A stretch of 64,000 bases of DNA from Pseudoalteromonas sp. NBT06-2 (GTDB lineage Bacteria > Pseudomonadota > Gammaproteobacteria > Enterobacterales > Alteromonadaceae), in NCBI RefSeq assembly GCF_002276045.1, contig NZ_NQMR01000037.1:1-64000 (forward strand). Direction: 5' to 3'. Shown here piece after piece: positions 54,614 through 63,107 of this stretch. Both the position numbers and the translations under genes were made by a program. Below the pieces are notes generated by a model. That model had not been told where the DNA came from and made no database searches. It saw only the letters and a list, made by a program, of their open reading frames with translations. The stretch's first letter is position 1. Every line of letters begins with the position of its first letter.

Positions 54614-55201
54614 TTAACAGCCAGAACTTATCGAGCCAGTCTCTTTATTGATTAATAGCCCTACTGAATCAATTTCAAAATGGTAAAATGCAAAGCAATT
54701 TTTTTCGGAAAGTTTATGCCCGTCAGCAATAAAAAAAATGCCATAACCTCCTTTACTTGGAAATACAGTATTCGCAGTGAGGTTGTCTATAATACAATAA
54801 TCTGCACCGCTACAGGTTGTTGTTATGTGACTTGATCCGCTGCCTAGGTAATTAAAATCCCCACTAATTAATTGCTCAAAGCCATTGTGCCATATTTCTC
54901 GTGGAATACCTTGGTTATAAATTGTAAATGTCAAACCGTCAAAAGCAAGTTCTGTTCCCGTTTCATTTACACCTAAGTTATTGTATTTTCCATGTATAAT
55001 AGCTTTTGCTTGTATCAATTTTATTCCAGTGTTTAGACTGCTTTGAACACCTTTCAGTACTGCGGTTTTCGCGTCTCCTGTTAGATTTACGTATTTGGGC
55101 GCGACTGTGGTAGCCAAAACCCCCAATAAAACGATAATAAAGATAAGTTCTATTAAAGTGAAGCCCTTTGAATACAGCTTAAAAGGTAGCACTTTATTCA
55201 T
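54614..55201 (-). CDS. Type IV (MSHA-like) pilin
   Basis: 195 residues. Prepilin leader KLYSKG then FTLIELIFIIVLLGVLATTV, the class III signal cleaved by PilD between Gly and Phe with Glu at +5; then APKYVNLTGDAKTAVLKGVQ as in MSHA pilins. Cys pairs (TTTCSGADYC and EKNC...SSGC) could form C-terminal disulfides. No assembly genes are nearby, so it must use machinery encoded elsewhere. It may be a minor or orphan pilin. Confidence 0.88.
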   Translation of the reverse strand: MNKVLPFKLYSKGFTLIELIFIIVLLGVLATTVAPKYVNLTGDAKTAVLKGVQSSLNTGIKLIQAKAIIHGKYNNLGVNETGTELAFDGLTFTIYNQGIPREIWHNGFEQLISGDFNYLGSGSSHITTTCSGADYCIIDNLTANTVFPSKGGYGIFFIADGHKLSEKNCFAFYHFEIDSVGLLINKETGSISSGC

Positions 55202-55566
55202 TGTTTATTTCCAAAATACTTAATAATTGCCATCATAATAACTGTTTTTGGCTGCGCTTCCAAATAGATTGAGTGTTACTTATAAAATTTTGTCTCAGCG
55301 TTTAATTAAAGTGATTAGTTAAAAATAACTATTATTATTCAAAGTATTAATAGCAAATTTTCTGGTGGGGTTACTCATATAATTAATAATAATTCATTTA
55401 AAATTGTAAAAATATACTGATTAAGCTTTTAACTCTCTTTTGATTTTATTTCAATACAGCATAAGCTATTAAGCAGTACGTCAAAAATATCAGTAGAGCT
55501 TCAATGCTTTTTTACTTTTCCAAATAAAGTCAGAATGTTAAAAAGCCAGAACTATAACTAAATAAA
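55202..55566. other. AT-rich intergenic stretch before the IS630 remnant
   Basis: Carries the pilin promoter region on the minus strand; no frame, hairpin or repeat family recognised. Confidence 0.4.
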
Positions 55567-56577
55567 AATAATATGGCATAATGTATGGGATATAGTTTAG
55601 ATTTTCGCCAACGTGTTTTGGCTTACAAAGAAATAAATGAGTTCACTTTTGAAAAAACCAGTGAGCATTTTAATGCTAGCCTCAGAACGCTATTTCTTTG
55701 GGCTAATAACATTACGCCTTGTATTAATCGGCAAAAAGCTACAACAAAAGTGGATATGCAAGCTTTAGAAAAAGATGTGCAATCTCTCGAGATGATTATC
55801 AATGGGAGAGAGCTAAACGCTTAGGAGTTTCCAACCTGCTATTCATTACGCTCTGAAACGAACTAACATCACCTTTAAAATAAACACTAAAACACCCAAA
55901 AACTGACGAAGAAGAGCAATTAAATTTTTAGCGTCGGATTGCGTGTTATGAAGAGGATAGAAAAGACATTGTTTATCTTGATGAGAGTGGTTTTACACAA
56001 TGTATGCCGCGCACTCATGGCGATTCAAAAAAAGGTTTTCGTTGTTATGGCATGCATGATTGGCAAGTAAAAGACCGAGTGACTATCATTGGTGCTATTG
56101 TCGGTGGTCTATTCTTAACTTTGAGTGTTTTTGCATGCTATGTCAATTTCGAAGTGTTCTATGCTTGATTGACTCAATACTTACTGCCAAAGGTGCCTAA
56201 AGACGCTGTTATTATTATGGATAATGCCTCTTTTCATAAACGCAACGATATGCTTGATGCAATTAACGAATATGGATTTATACCAATACAAATAAATATT
56301 ACTCAATTTAAATGAACTAAATATTCCAATAACATCGTTGCTTTCAATCCTAATAGCCTCCTATTACTCAATCAAGCGCCTTGTTCTTGAAAATTTATCC
56401 TTATTAAAATTTGTTCTCTAACTTATTGGTATTACTTGCGAATTTTTACCTCCCTATAACCCTGACTTAAATCCAATTGAGCAAAAATGGGCGCATGTAA
56501 AATCAATTAGAAGAACTAAGTGTTGCGAGCTTGACGAACTATTTTTTGAGCTCCTTGACTATGCCATTTTATATTGA
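55567..56577 (+). mobile_element. IS630-family element, degraded
   Basis: Ends resemble one another in inverse (AATAATATGGCATA near 55567 and TATGCCATTTTATATT near 56560). The transposase starts at 55585 (MGYSLDFRQRVLAYKEINEF); frame changes near 55780 and 55832 lead to YQWERAKRLGVS and PAIHYALKRTNITFK; then YLDESGFTQCMPR, RVTIIGAIVGGLFL, a stop within FYA-stop-LTQYLLP, DAVIIMDNASFHKRND and, after a family-2 element, CEFLPPYNPDLNPIEQKWAH. The DDE triad (YLDE, IIMDN, NPIE) is still visible but the gene cannot make one protein. Confidence 0.88.
56281..56431 (+). mobile_element. Family-2 miniature element inside the IS630 transposase
   Basis: 151 bases, TACCAATACAAATAAATATT to TCTAACTTATTGGTA, flanked by TTA at 56278-56280 and 56432-56434. 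Removing it with one TTA restores NEYGF-TCEFLPPYNPDL in the transposase frame, so TTA is the duplicated target. Non-coding. Confidence 0.92.
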
Positions 56578-56876
56578 ACCGGCTATATTGAGAAATCTAA
56601 AACATTTTCTGCACTTTGCTGTGATTTATTTAGGCTTAGCACTTTTCCATCATTATTGTTTTGTTCAAGTCATTGGTGGCCAACATAAACACCCCTTTTA
56701 AACAATGTTCTTGTACTTATTTATAAAACTCGCTGTTTTATACTAGTTATACAAAAGTTACCCACCGTTTCTGTGCATAAGTTTTTTATATAGGTGCTTT
56801 ATACCTAATAAAAATATCGATTTGGCAATTTATGAGAGATGATCAATAGTAATAAAAGTCATAGGCTGAAAAACAT
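56578..56876. other. Intergenic stretch, nothing recognised
   Basis: About 300 bases with no gene-like frame or repeat. Confidence 0.4.
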
Positions 56877-57207
56877 TTAATTTACCTCAATGCATTTAAA
56901 TTTAACGCTGCGGTATATTAAATATAACATGACACCTATTGAGATAAGTGACATTGACAACCAAACAAATATAAACTGTATTTTTATTGAGAACCCCATC
57001 TCCCGGCAATCTTTAACTAATCAAATGCAAAACAGCAGAACCATAATATAGATATTCACTATAATATGAAATTGCAAGCTGGAAACTTCAGTTATCATTG
57101 GTTGTGCCTCGAGCCATATTGGATTTTCTGCAGTTAGGAGCGATATAAATAGTAAAAAATATAAAAGCGATTAATAGCCCAACTAGGCCTTTTATTGAAT
57201 AATTCAT
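56877..57207 (-). pseudogene. Small multi-helix membrane protein, broken
   Basis: Minus ATG at 57205-57207 reads MNYSIKGLVGLLIAFIFFTI, YIAP, then one base out of frame, NPIWLEAQPMITEVSSLQFH, IIVNIYIMVLLFCI, stop, LVKDCREMGFSIKIQFIFVW and LSMSLISIGVMLYLIYR to a stop at 56877-56879. About 110 codons and three hydrophobic helices, resembling DUF2834-like small membrane proteins; the family name is a guess. Confidence 0.55.
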
Positions 57208-57210
57208 TTT

Positions 57211-57405
57211 ATGATCCTTTTAAATATCTCAATTAAGCATCTTAGTTTTTTCGAAAACGGCAGGTCTAAGCCTAGTAAATATATGGTCATGCGACTTTGT
57301 GTAACTTTATCTATGCCTCTTAAATCGCAAAATTTATCTCAGTTTATATTAGATCACTTAATTAATATAATTGATATTACTGCGCAATGGTTTCGCAATA
57401 ATTAA
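57211..57405 (+). pseudogene. XRE-type helix-turn-helix regulator fragment
   Basis: The frame reads LNISIKHLSFFENGRSKPSK, YMVMRLCVTLSMPLKSQN, matching the second helix onward of XRE/MmyB-like regulators (GIS-x-R-HLS-F-IENGRSKPS...M-x-x-RLAE-x-L-x-MPLRERN). The first helix, start and C-terminal domain are absent. Confidence 0.65.
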
Positions 57406-57431
57406 AGGGATTGGATATAGTAATAATTCTA

Positions 57432-57472
57432 TACCTAAGCTCTGAATCCTGCATCTTGAAGTGGCTTGGGTA
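57432..57472 (+). repeat. Minimal family-1 end pair, copy G
   Basis: A 41-base relic: TACCTAAG at left and CTGCATCTTGAAGTGGCTTGGGTA at right, flanked by TA. All internal sequence is lost, leaving little more than the two ends. Confidence 0.75.
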
Positions 57473-57545
57473 TATAGAAGGCTTTTACTCATCTCACTAA
57501 TCTACTTTGTATGAAGACTCAGTTTAATTGAGTTTTTCATTAAAG

Positions 57546-58850
57546 TTATTTATTTTTAATAATTAGTCCTGACTTCATTACAAAATCCACGTCTAACAAG
57601 GCCTCAATATTTTCAAGTGGGCTATTATCTACGGCAATAATATCGGCAATTTTACCTGTTTCTAATGTACCTAAGGAATCACTTTTACCAATTAAATCTG
57701 CAGCATTGATTGTTGCAGATTTTATTATTTCATTTGGTTGCATACCTGTTTGGTACATTAATACTGCTTCACGGGCATTATTACCATGTCGAGAAACTCC
57801 ACTATCTGTACCATAGGCTATTTTTACACCGGCTTTTACTGAACGTTTAAAATTGGCAATCATATCACCACCTACTCTAATTGCTTTTGCAGCAATAACC
57901 GGTGACATAAAGTTACTATTTTTAGCCATATCCACAACAGTATCACCAGCCATTAATGTTGGTACTAAATAAGCACCAGTTTGTTTAAAAAGTTTAATGC
58001 TTTCTTCATCGGCATAACTACCATGTTCAATACTATCTACACCAGCGCGTAATGCGGCATTGATCCCTGTTGCAGCATGGGCATGACTGGCTACTTTTCG
58101 TCCTAATGCATGAGCTGCATTGACAACTTCAGTTAATTCATCATCAGCCATTTGCTGTCCTGTTCCTGTATTGGTATCAGATAATACACCTCCAGTAGAC
58201 GTGATTTTGATAACATCTGCACCATATTTTATTGCGCGACGAGTAGCACGACGACAATCATATGGACCATCACAAATCGTTTGTGCTGTGTGCATATCTA
58301 ATAAATCAGGGCGCATACCATCTACATCACCATGGCCTCCCGTTACAGCTACATTACTGCCCGCGGCTATTATTCTTGGGCCTTGCAAAAAACCTTTTTT
58401 AATATCATCTCTTAAAGCAAAACTTTGCTCTGGGCTACCACCTAAATCACGCACTGTAGTAAAGCCAGCCATAAGGGTTTTTTTAGCAAAATAAGCACTT
58501 TTAACAAGTTTATCGGCATCTGACATTCTGAGTTTTTCACTATCATTTTTAGGACTGAATTCTCCTTGTAAATGAACATGCATATCCATTAAACCGGGTA
58601 AAACAAAATGAGAAGATAAATCGATTAAAGTCGCATTTTTTGCGATTTCTTGTGGATTAACAAATCCTTTTCTTATTTCTGTGATAATGCCATCTGTAAT
58701 AACTAGGGTTTGATTCTTTAAAGGCGGCTTACCTGGAATGGGTAAAATAGAGCCTGCATGGATAACTTGTGTATTAGACAATACCTTTGTCGAAATCAAA
58801 CTTGTTGTGGCTAATGCGCCAAGGCAGATTGTTTTTAATAATGTATTCAT
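57546..58850 (-). CDS. Exported metal-dependent amidohydrolase (imidazolonepropionase/prolidase-like)
   Basis: 434 residues; signal peptide (1-25, ending VLS). TIM-barrel amidohydrolase marks: LPGLMDMHVHL (metal HxH), GFTTVRDLGG, YGADVIKITSTGG (Lys for the bridging carbamate), VASHAHAATG, VDSIEHGSY (metal His) and IAYGTDSGVSRHG (catalytic Asp), then NAREAVLMYQTGMQPNEIIK and GTLETGKIADIIAVDNSPLE. These secreted enzymes often cleave Xaa-Pro or acyl-amino-acid substrates; the exact one is unknown. The first about 62 codons and upstream bases are duplicated at 61.8-63.3 kb. Confidence 0.93.
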   Translation of the reverse strand: MNTLLKTICLGALATTSLISTKVLSNTQVIHAGSILPIPGKPPLKNQTLVITDGIITEIRKGFVNPQEIAKNATLIDLSSHFVLPGLMDMHVHLQGEFSPKNDSEKLRMSDADKLVKSAYFAKKTLMAGFTTVRDLGGSPEQSFALRDDIKKGFLQGPRIIAAGSNVAVTGGHGDVDGMRPDLLDMHTAQTICDGPYDCRRATRRAIKYGADVIKITSTGGVLSDTNTGTGQQMADDELTEVVNAAHALGRKVASHAHAATGINAALRAGVDSIEHGSYADEESIKLFKQTGAYLVPTLMAGDTVVDMAKNSNFMSPVIAAKAIRVGGDMIANFKRSVKAGVKIAYGTDSGVSRHGNNAREAVLMYQTGMQPNEIIKSATINAADLIGKSDSLGTLETGKIADIIAVDNSPLENIEALLDVDFVMKSGLIIKNK

Positions 58851-58878
58851 TGAGTGCGCCTGCTTAAAAGTAAATTTT
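58662..58878 (+). repeat. Direct repeat, copy 1 (amidohydrolase 5' end)
   Basis: 217 bases covering the first about 62 codons and about 28 upstream bases of the amidohydrolase gene. A second copy in the same orientation lies at 61823-61866 plus 63108-63280, split by a family-1 element. Roughly 96% identical by eye in the right part. The protease pair lies between the two copies. Confidence 0.9.
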
Positions 58879-59231
58879 ATTAATTATTATTATTCCACTG
58901 TATCAGTTGTTAAAAGTTTATGAATCAATATGCGATAAATTTGCTGTTATTTATGATGAATTATTAAAAATGAACCCATTCAATGAATATTGCTTGATAT
59001 AAACTTTAAAACGTAATCAATGACCTAAAAATCAATTTATAACACTTATTTTGCTTTGGCTGTAAAGCATAGTGGCTTAATCTAAAAATAAATTAAATCG
59101 TTATATATAAATTTAAATAGATATATCAATTAGTTATTAAAATAAGGAAAGTCATAATTTATCCATATAAAACAGTGAGCTAGATACAGTACATCAATCT
59201 TTGATAATTATTAAGTTTACATTGATTTTTT

Positions 59232-59243
59232 GACAGCGCTGTC
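59232..59243 (+). promoter_or_regulatory. Palindromic operator-like site
   Basis: GACAGCGCTGTC is a perfect 12-base palindrome (extended TGACAGCGCTGTCT) in otherwise AT-rich DNA, about 200 bases before the protease ATG. The CG-centred form is typical of LacI-family operators; which regulator binds is not known. Confidence 0.5.
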
Positions 59244-59397
59244 TTTATATTTGCAATTTAATTTATTTAAAAACAGTTAGTTACTGGTGAATGTGTTTTT
59301 TGCTTCATTAATTCTTGTATTTAAAAGTTTACATTTTGATATTTTAAATAACAAAAAAACAACATTTACATCATCTTGTTAACACGGTTTAATGGTA

Positions 59398-59419
59398 TTT
59401 GTTCCTGTAGCGGAACAAA
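59398..59419 (+). promoter_or_regulatory. Inverted repeat in the protease leader
   Basis: TTTGTTCC-TGTAGC-GGAACAAA, perfect eight-base arms, ending 27 bases before the ATG and just before the AGGGGA ribosome site. It could be a repressor site or an RNA hairpin near the ribosome site. Confidence 0.5.
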
Positions 59420-59446
59420 ATTACAAATAGAATTTCAGGGGAAATT

Positions 59447-61255
59447 ATGGCTTTTAAAAAAACGTTACTAGCGACAACAATTGCACTGTGTAGTGCAAAT
59501 GTGTTTGCTGATATAACAGATTCTACTTTTGTGTTAGCAGCAGGTGATCCACTTACGTCTCAGCAATGGCACATAAAAAATACAGGCCAAGCAGGCTTTT
59601 CAAGATCATCAGGTATTGCTGGTAATGACCTAAATGTTGATTTTTCAAATCTAATGGGTATTAAAGGACTTGGTGTAACGGTATCTGTCATTGATACAGG
59701 TGTTGAAATTGCACATCCAGATTTAGTTGCTAATGTAGTGTCTGGTTCTGTGAATTTAGGTGATGGTTCTGATTCTCCTACTGATACGCATGGTCATGGT
59801 ACATCAGTTGCTGGTTTAATTGCTGCGACTGAAGAAAATGGTATTGGCGGTCGTGGTGTAGCACCTTTAGCAAGTTTAATTGGTTTTAACTTCCTTTCAA
59901 ATCAAACTGTGTCGGCTTGGTTGGTATCACATGGTTTATCAGAAGACTTTCGTCAATTAGACCGTTTTACTGATCCGCGTGTATTTAACCAAAGTTACGG
60001 TAGTACGCCAGCTGTGCCACAAGCACTTGATTACGTAGCGAATCCTTTTTCAGAAGTACAAAACTTGGTAATGCAAGATATCACAGAAAACAGTCATTGG
60101 GGCCGAGGTGCTGTTTATGTTAAGTCAGCTGGTAATTCTTTCGGCTCATATAATGCATATTATCAAGGTTTACCGATTTTAGTATTACCATATGAAGGTG
60201 GTCAGTTCTTTAACAATAATGGTTTACCATTTCATAGCGCGAATATAAGTGCTGACAATAATAATTACTGGAACTTAGTTGTATCTGCTAGCAATGCTGA
60301 AGGTAAGTTATCATCTTATTCTTCTGTTGGTTCAAGTGTCTTTCTAACAGCACCGGGTGGAGAATACGGTCAAAATGCTCCAGCGATGGTTACTGTTGAT
60401 TTAATGGGCTGTGACAGTGGCTTTAATGTTTCAGGTGAGCATGTAAATGCATTACACGGTGGTTCTGAATTAGATCCAAATTGTGATTATAACGGTACTA
60501 TGAATGGTACTTCATCTGCAGCACCAAATACTGCTGGCGCAATTGCGACAGTCATGTCTGCTAATCATGCATTAGATGCGCGTACTGTCCGTCATTTACT
60601 TGCTACAACTGCGCGTAAAACAGATGCTGATAATGCGGGTATTGCACTTTCTTTTGAAGATGCGACTGGTGAAGTCGTTAGTTATGATGCTGTTCCTGCA
60701 TGGCAAAAAAATGCAGCGGGTTACAATTATCATCACTTTTACGGTTTAGGTGCTGTTGATGTTGATGCAGCAGTTTATAAAGCGTTGTTTACAGGTGTTT
60801 CCTTACCAGAGCAACAAATCACACCTTGGCAAACTGCTACCGCTAATGTAGAAATTCCTGATGCATCGTTGACTGGAGCACAGAGTATTATTTCTAATGA
60901 AACAGAACTTACTGTTGAGTCTGTTCAAGTGAAGTTAAATATTGATCACAGTCGTTTACGTGATTTATCAATAGAACTTATCTCACCCTCAGGTACTCGT
61001 AGTATACTTATGAGTGCACGTACTGGTTTATTAGGTGGTAATGACGGTGGTTATACAGATGCTGTCATGCTAAATACACATTTTTATGGTGAACAAGCTA
61101 AGGGAGATTGGATCATAAAAGTATTAGATACAGATAAAGGCACTAGCTATACGTTAGGGTACAACCAACAAATTGGTTTAATTGGTTTTAATAGCCAAAA
61201 TAATGAAGTTGCTGGTGTATTAAAAGACTGGTCTATTCGTATATTTGGTCATTAA
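59447..61255 (+). CDS. Secreted kexin-like S8 serine protease with P-domain
   Basis: 602 residues. Signal peptide 1-21 (ending VFA); no N-terminal I9 propeptide follows, the mature protein starting with PLTSQQWHIKNTGQAG. Catalytic Asp in VIDTGVEIAHPDL (residue 83), His in DTHGHGTSVAG (117), oxyanion Asn in KSAGNSFGS, Ser in MNGTSSAAPNTAG (about 350). C-terminal P/homoB domain from about 470 (LSIELISPSGTRSILMSART, GDWIIKVLDTDKGTSYTL, LKDWSIRIFGH). Same layout and size as Aeromonas sobria serine protease (ASP). Followed 15 bases later by its companion gene. Confidence 0.94.
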   Translation: MAFKKTLLATTIALCSANVFADITDSTFVLAAGDPLTSQQWHIKNTGQAGFSRSSGIAGNDLNVDFSNLMGIKGLGVTVSVIDTGVEIAHPDLVANVVSGSVNLGDGSDSPTDTHGHGTSVAGLIAATEENGIGGRGVAPLASLIGFNFLSNQTVSAWLVSHGLSEDFRQLDRFTDPRVFNQSYGSTPAVPQALDYVANPFSEVQNLVMQDITENSHWGRGAVYVKSAGNSFGSYNAYYQGLPILVLPYEGGQFFNNNGLPFHSANISADNNNYWNLVVSASNAEGKLSSYSSVGSSVFLTAPGGEYGQNAPAMVTVDLMGCDSGFNVSGEHVNALHGGSELDPNCDYNGTMNGTSSAAPNTAGAIATVMSANHALDARTVRHLLATTARKTDADNAGIALSFEDATGEVVSYDAVPAWQKNAAGYNYHHFYGLGAVDVDAAVYKALFTGVSLPEQQITPWQTATANVEIPDASLTGAQSIISNETELTVESVQVKLNIDHSRLRDLSIELISPSGTRSILMSARTGLLGGNDGGYTDAVMLNTHFYGEQAKGDWIIKVLDTDKGTSYTLGYNQQIGLIGFNSQNNEVAGVLKDWSIRIFGH

Positions 61256-61270
61256 TTAGGAGTTGTAACC

Positions 61271-61753
61271 ATGAAATTATTAATTTTAGCAAGTAGCTTT
61301 TTAAGTACATCTGTTTTAGCTTCACAACCCAGTGTTGCTGATTTATCTAAGTTGTCAATTACGCCTGTTGAAGCACTTAAGTTAGCGCAAAAACAGGTAA
61401 TGATTAATGGTGTTGTATATCAACAAAAAGCAACACAAAGCCTTAATAAACAGTCATTTTCTACAGATATTGAGATCCCAAGTTTAGTGATTGGTGAAGT
61501 AGTCAATAGCACCGATGGCTTTACTGCTTATGATGTAACAGGTGAAATTATTGTTAAACTTGCTGGTGATGTTGATTTAGAAAAATTCAGTAAAGATAAC
61601 AATCTGACAATTAAACAAGCTTATAAAAACTTTTATATCTTAAAGTCTGGTGATAAAGCCAATTTATTACCACTTGTAGAGCAACTACAAAACTTACCAA
61701 ATGTAGTGTCTGCAACAATTGACTTAGCAGATAAAGGTATTAATACACACTAA
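61271..61753 (+). CDS. Exported protease companion, ASP-ORF2 chaperone-like
   Basis: 160 residues: signal peptide 1-17 (ending VLA), then VVYQQKATQSLNKQSFSTDI, YDVTGEIIVKLAGDVDLEKF and YILKSGDKANLLPLVEQLQN with PNVVSATIDLADKGINTH at the end. The last half has the I9-propeptide-like pattern (G-x-I-I-V-K-L...L..LPNVV.A.ID). In Aeromonas sobria, ORF2 just downstream of asp encodes a small exported chaperone needed to fold ASP; size, position and the absence of a propeptide in the protease fit the same role here. GGAG ribosome site before the ATG; a terminator follows. Confidence 0.85.
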   Translation: MKLLILASSFLSTSVLASQPSVADLSKLSITPVEALKLAQKQVMINGVVYQQKATQSLNKQSFSTDIEIPSLVIGEVVNSTDGFTAYDVTGEIIVKLAGDVDLEKFSKDNNLTIKQAYKNFYILKSGDKANLLPLVEQLQNLPNVVSATIDLADKGINTH

Positions 61754-61775
61754 TTTATTTATCACATATATCATA

Positions 61776-61803
61776 AAAAACCCGCTAGTCAGCGGGTTTT
61801 TCT
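61776..61803 (+). terminator. Strong rho-independent terminator after the protease pair
   Basis: AAAACCCGCT-AGTC-AGCGGGTTTT followed by T: a ten-base-pair stem (61777-61786 with 61791-61800), four-base loop and T-run, 24 bases after the companion gene. Confidence 0.95.
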
Positions 61804-61822
61804 TTAAAGTTTATGTCAATAT

Positions 61823-61866
61823 AAATCGTTTTCTTATCTCTGTGATGATGCCATCTGTAATAACTA
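61823..61866 (-). pseudogene. Second copy of amidohydrolase 5' region, left part
   Basis: 44 bases matching 58662-58705 with four differences, in the same orientation, ending TA where the family-1 element was inserted. It continues at 63108. Confidence 0.85.
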
Positions 61867-61906
61867 TACCCAAACCACTTCAAGATGCAGGATTCAGTTG
61901 GAATTA

Positions 61907-62064
61907 TACCAATACGAATAAATAAATACTCAATTTAAATGAACTAAATATTCCAATAACATCGTTGCTTTCAATCCTAATAGCCTGCTATTACTCAATC
62001 AAGCGCCTTGTTCTTGAAAATTTATCCTTATTAAAATTTGATCACTAACTTACTCGTATTGGTA
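61907..62064 (+). mobile_element. Family-2 miniature element nested in copy H
   Basis: 158 bases, TACCAATACGAATAAATAAA to ACTTACTCGTATTGGTA, flanked by TTA (61904-61906; 62065-62067). Comparison with copy E (GTTGGAATTAGAAATGC) shows the clean pre-insertion sequence. Near-identical internally to the copy at 56.3 kb. Confidence 0.95.
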
Positions 62065-62145
62065 TTAGAAATACTTTAGGCAAGGCATTGATTGAAGAAC
62101 ATGGTTATTCCCTTTTCAAAATAAATAACGCTGCATAAAGTATTT

Positions 62146-62957
62146 AACCTGAGATCTGCTTAAGCGATAACTAATGCGTTAAGCTCTACATCAGTTAAAT
62201 TAAGGCTTGGCTTATTTTCTTTTAAAGAATAAGCCACCAATCCAGCCATTAGATTCAACATAAAACCATTCATACTGCGGTGTCTCGAATGTTCAATGAA
62301 GGATATGTTCTTGAGTTGGTCATTAATTGTTTCAATTATAAAGCGCTTTGAAAGCATTGCTCTATCCCATAATGACATCGCTTTTGCTTTCATATTCTTG
62401 CGAACCGTCATAATGAGCTTCACCCCTTTATCGAGCAAATCGGCTTCTAAAGCCTTACTTAAATACCCTTTGTCACCATATAATTTATCCGTCAAGCAGC
62501 TCGCTAACTCACGCACGGGTTGAGTATCATGTACATTTCCTGCTGTCACTTTCGCAGCAACAATTTCCCCATGATGATTAACGATTAAATGCAGTTTGAA
62601 CCCATAAAACCACCCCATAGTTCCTTTACCACGCTGGGGAATTCATTTTTGTATATAAGTGATACATAACCAAGGTAGTAATTTTTAAAATCACGATGAT
62701 GTGACATGTGAAAACTAATAACAATAGTCATTATTTCACTGGTTGTCATACGTCCTGCTCGCTGACGCTTTTGGGTGCCATCTTCGAGTAATTGTTTTTC
62801 CCATTGAGGTATAAATACTTTGCAAAAATCATCGACATCGCAAAACAATTCAACTAATTTAATCATGCCTGTTCCTTTTTTATCCAATCGTTCTTGGTCG
62901 AAAGATCGGATCTCGGAACGGGCATTTAGTTCAATTTTCTTAAACGAGATTCAGGTT
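62146..62957 (-). mobile_element. IS982-family element, internally deleted, nested in copy H
   Basis: 812 bases. Ends AACCTGAGATCTGCTTAAG and the inverse of AACCTGAATCTCGTTTAAG; ATTT on both sides (62142-62145, 62958-62961) and comparison with copy E (AAAGTATTTATAAAGC) fix the borders. Transposase remains on the minus strand in two pieces: 62887 inward (MIKLVELFCDVDDFCKVFIP, RAGRMTTSEIMTIVISFHMS, NYYLGYVSLIYKNEFPS) and a second one to 62160 (QRGKGTMGWFYGFKLHLIVN, ASCLTDKLYGDKGYLSKALE, KRFIIETINDQLKNISFIEH). About 200 bases between them are missing. Confidence 0.92.
62160..62887 (-). pseudogene. IS982-family transposase with internal deletion and frameshift
   Basis: The N-terminal part runs in one frame to NEFPS and the C-terminal part resumes in another at QRGKG-T-MGWFYGFK, junction about 62636-62642. 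In intact IS982 transposases the stretch between holds the first catalytic Asp (the IDSTP-like motif), so this copy cannot transpose itself. Confidence 0.88.
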
Positions 62958-63107
62958 ATTTATAAACCAACCTTACAGGGACTTCTGAGCAAATAATGCT
63001 CGTTGTTTCATCTTTTTTTAAGGGAGTAACCATTAATGCAAAGATGCGCCTAGATCATGAATTGCTCGGCAGTCCTGAACCTCACATCTTGAAGTGGCTT
63101 GGGTATA

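Larger units (their letters stand above)
58851..59446. other. Long regulatory region upstream of the S8 protease
   Basis: About 600 bases without a gene, divergent leader for the amidohydrolase and the protease. It contains a perfect palindrome GACAGCGCTGTC (59232-59243) and a hairpin-forming GTTCC...GGAAC pair near the protease start, listed separately. Otherwise AT-rich and featureless. Confidence 0.6.
61867..63105 (+). mobile_element. Family-1 miniature element, copy H, with two nested elements
   Basis: Starts TACCCAAACCACTTCAAGAT and ends ATCTTGAAGTGGCTTGGGTA, flanked by TA (61865-61866; 63106-63107). Its body is interrupted by a family-2 element (61907-62064) and an IS982-type element (62146-62957); the remaining parts join to about 269 bases like copy A, without the 48-base module. 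Since it split a duplicated stretch of the amidohydrolase gene, the intact gene supplies the empty site (AAC-TA-GGGTTTG), proving a TA duplication. Confidence 0.95.
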
